From: Moraxellaceae bacterium UBA2477
GTDB taxonomy: Bacteria > Pseudomonadota > Gammaproteobacteria > Pseudomonadales > Moraxellaceae
Reading direction: 5' to 3'
DNA: 15,387 nt
Assembly: GCA_002342025.1 (NCBI GenBank)
Contig: DDPD01000091.1
Span: 1-15,387 of the forward strand
Position 1 is the stretch's first letter. Every line of letters begins with the position of its first letter. The notes under the pieces were generated by a model. The model saw only the letters and a program-made list of their open reading frames with translations. It was not told the origin of the DNA and made no database searches. Positions 14,134 through 15,387 of this stretch are shown one piece after another. The translations under genes were made by a program, and so were the position numbers.

Positions 14134-15087
14134 ATGAACGCCACACATATTGAGGCTGTAAAAAGCTACTTGATGGAATTGCAGGATCGTATTTGTGCTG
14201 CGTTAGCCGAGGTAGATGGCGGAGCATTTCGAGAGGACACGTGGCTTCGTGCAGAAGGCGGTGGTGGCCGCAGTCGCGTGCTCGAAAACGGCGCAGTCAT
14301 TGAGAAGGGTGGCGTAAATTTTTCACACGTCATGGGTGAAAAAATGCCCGCCTCTGCCACGGCGCATCGGCCAGAATTGGCGGGTCGTAGCTTCCAAGCG
14401 ATGGGCGTGTCATTGGTGATTCATCCACGCAATCCATTTGTGCCGACCTCGCATGCCAATGTGCGATTTTTTATTGCCGAAGCTGAGGGCCAGGAACCGG
14501 TCTGGTGGTTCGGTGGCGGTTTCGATTTAACGCCGTATTACGGTAATGACAGCGATTGCCAACACTGGCATGAAGCGGCCGCCATGGCGTGTCAGCCGTT
14601 TGGCGAAGATGTTTACCCGCGCTTAAAGCAATGGTGCGATGAGTACTTCTACATCAAGCACCGGCAGGAGCCGCGCGGTGTGGGCGGACTCTTTTTTGAT
14701 GATTGGCAGCGCGGCGGGTTCGATTCTGCGTTTGCCTTTATGCGTAGCATCGGTGACGCCTACGTGCCCGCTTACCTTCCCATTTTGAAGCGTCGCAAAG
14801 ACCAGCCCTATGGTGAGCGCGAGCGCGAGTTTCAGCTCATTCGTCGCGGTCGCTATGTGGAGTTCAATTTGGTGTATGACCGTGGCACCTTATTCGGTCT
14901 GCAAACCGGCGGTCGTACGGAGTCTATTTTGATGTCGTTGCCGTCGGCAGTGAGCTGGCGTTATGACTGGCAGCCTGAGCCGGACTCGGCGGAAGCCATG
15001 CTGTATTCACGCTATTTAAAGCCGCGCCCTTGGTGGCCAGCCATTGGATTGGCATTGGATGGCTCAGAGGCCAAATCCCATGACTGA
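14134..15087 (+). CDS. hemF: Oxygen-dependent coproporphyrinogen-III oxidase
   Basis: A 317-residue cytoplasmic enzyme that converts coproporphyrinogen III to protoporphyrinogen IX using O2, a late step of haem synthesis. Recognised by the FREDTW segment (32-37), the ENGAVIEKGGVNFS motif (51-64), HPRNPFVPTSHANVRFF (97-113), WWFGGGFDLTPYY (124-136), YFYIKHRQEPRGVGGLFFDD (171-190) and GRYVEFNLVYDRGT (239-252). The four conserved histidines are present as His97, His107, His146 and His176, each offset by one from E. coli HemF as I recall it. Length is typical. AAGGAACG precedes the ATG. The gene overlaps aroE by 8 nt. It implies aerobic haem synthesis; an anaerobic HemN may exist elsewhere. Confidence 0.98.
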   Translation: MNATHIEAVKSYLMELQDRICAALAEVDGGAFREDTWLRAEGGGGRSRVLENGAVIEKGGVNFSHVMGEKMPASATAHRPELAGRSFQAMGVSLVIHPRNPFVPTSHANVRFFIAEAEGQEPVWWFGGGFDLTPYYGNDSDCQHWHEAAAMACQPFGEDVYPRLKQWCDEYFYIKHRQEPRGVGGLFFDDWQRGGFDSAFAFMRSIGDAYVPAYLPILKRRKDQPYGEREREFQLIRRGRYVEFNLVYDRGTLFGLQTGGRTESILMSLPSAVSWRYDWQPEPDSAEAMLYSRYLKPRPWWPAIGLALDGSEAKSHD

Positions 15088-15387
15088 TCGTTATGTCGTC
15101 ATCGGCCACCCGATTGCCCACAGTAAATCGCCCGCGATCCATCAGGCCTTCGCTGCGCAGACGGGGCAGGATCTTCGTTATGACACTCTTTTGTCGCCGT
15201 TAGATGACTTCGCTGGCACATGGCAGGCCTTTCGTGCGGCAGGTGGTCGCGGTGCGAATGTCACGGTGCCATTTAAAGAAGAAGCGTGGGCGCTGTGTCA
15301 GCAGTTGAGTCATCGCGCAAGGTTGGCGGGCGCGGTCAACACCCTGAGTGTGACGGCAACGGGCGAGCTGTTGGGTGATAACACCGA
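15080..15387 (+). CDS. aroE: Shikimate dehydrogenase (NADP+), N-terminal part
   Basis: The first 102 residues of a gene cut by the right edge. The product reduces 3-dehydroshikimate to shikimate with NADPH in aromatic amino acid synthesis. Evidence: VIGHPIAHSKSPAIHQ (7-22), with Ser15 and Ser17 of the substrate-binding SKS motif; GANVTVPFKE (58-67), with catalytic Lys66; AGAVNTL, and GDNTD at the very end. The start ATG lies inside the end of hemF (8-nt overlap, different frame), with GAGG about 9 nt upstream, suggesting translational coupling. The NADP-binding domain is outside the window. The hemF-aroE adjacency is familiar from pseudomonads. Confidence 0.96.
   Translation, partial: MTDRYVVIGHPIAHSKSPAIHQAFAAQTGQDLRYDTLLSPLDDFAGTWQAFRAAGGRGANVTVPFKEEAWALCQQLSHRARLAGAVNTLSVTATGELLGDNT

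Overview
The window looks like chromosomal DNA of an aerobic gammaproteobacterium, possibly an oceanospirillal or pseudomonad relative. The main evidence is the gene order def-fmt-rsmB, diverging from dprA-tsaC-hemF-aroE, with glyQ-glyS close by. From memory this resembles the origin-proximal region of Pseudomonas chromosomes. Taxonomy is inferred from gene content and order only; no database search was possible. I see no rRNA, tRNA, CRISPR array, insertion sequence, integrase or phage gene. No stretch over 300 bases lacks a gene.

Left part (1-3700): the 3' end of an arsenite-methyltransferase-like gene (+) runs tail to tail into an AI-2E-family membrane protein gene (-), with a 12-bp hairpin at the junction. 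Upstream of the transporter, also on the minus strand, is a 605-residue acyl-CoA dehydrogenase with its own intrinsic terminator.

Middle part (3600-9320): the minus-strand pair glyQ-glyS encodes the two subunits of bacterial glycyl-tRNA synthetase, overlapping by 4 nt. Upstream is an exported, alanine-rich protein with a CigR/RcnB-like C-terminus, then a small HopJ-family protein. A 146-nt region containing several inverted repeats separates the HopJ gene from a divergent, plus-strand acyl-CoA dehydrogenase of the long-chain (LCAD-like) type. That gene ends in a strong bidirectional terminator.

Right part (9321-15387): the minus-strand operon def-fmt-rsmB covers N-terminal Met processing (deformylase), initiator-tRNA formylation and 16S rRNA methylation. 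Facing away from it is the plus-strand cluster dprA (transforming DNA processing), tsaC (t6A tRNA modification), hemF (oxygen-dependent haem synthesis) and aroE (shikimate pathway, cut by the window edge).

Most of the window is conserved housekeeping sequence. I found no convincing new multi-gene system. The points worth a second look are the palindrome-rich divergent region at 8006-8094, the CigR/RcnB-like exported protein, the HopJ homologue in a non-secretion context, the probable TTG start of fmt, and several hairpins at operon ends that lack U-tracts.
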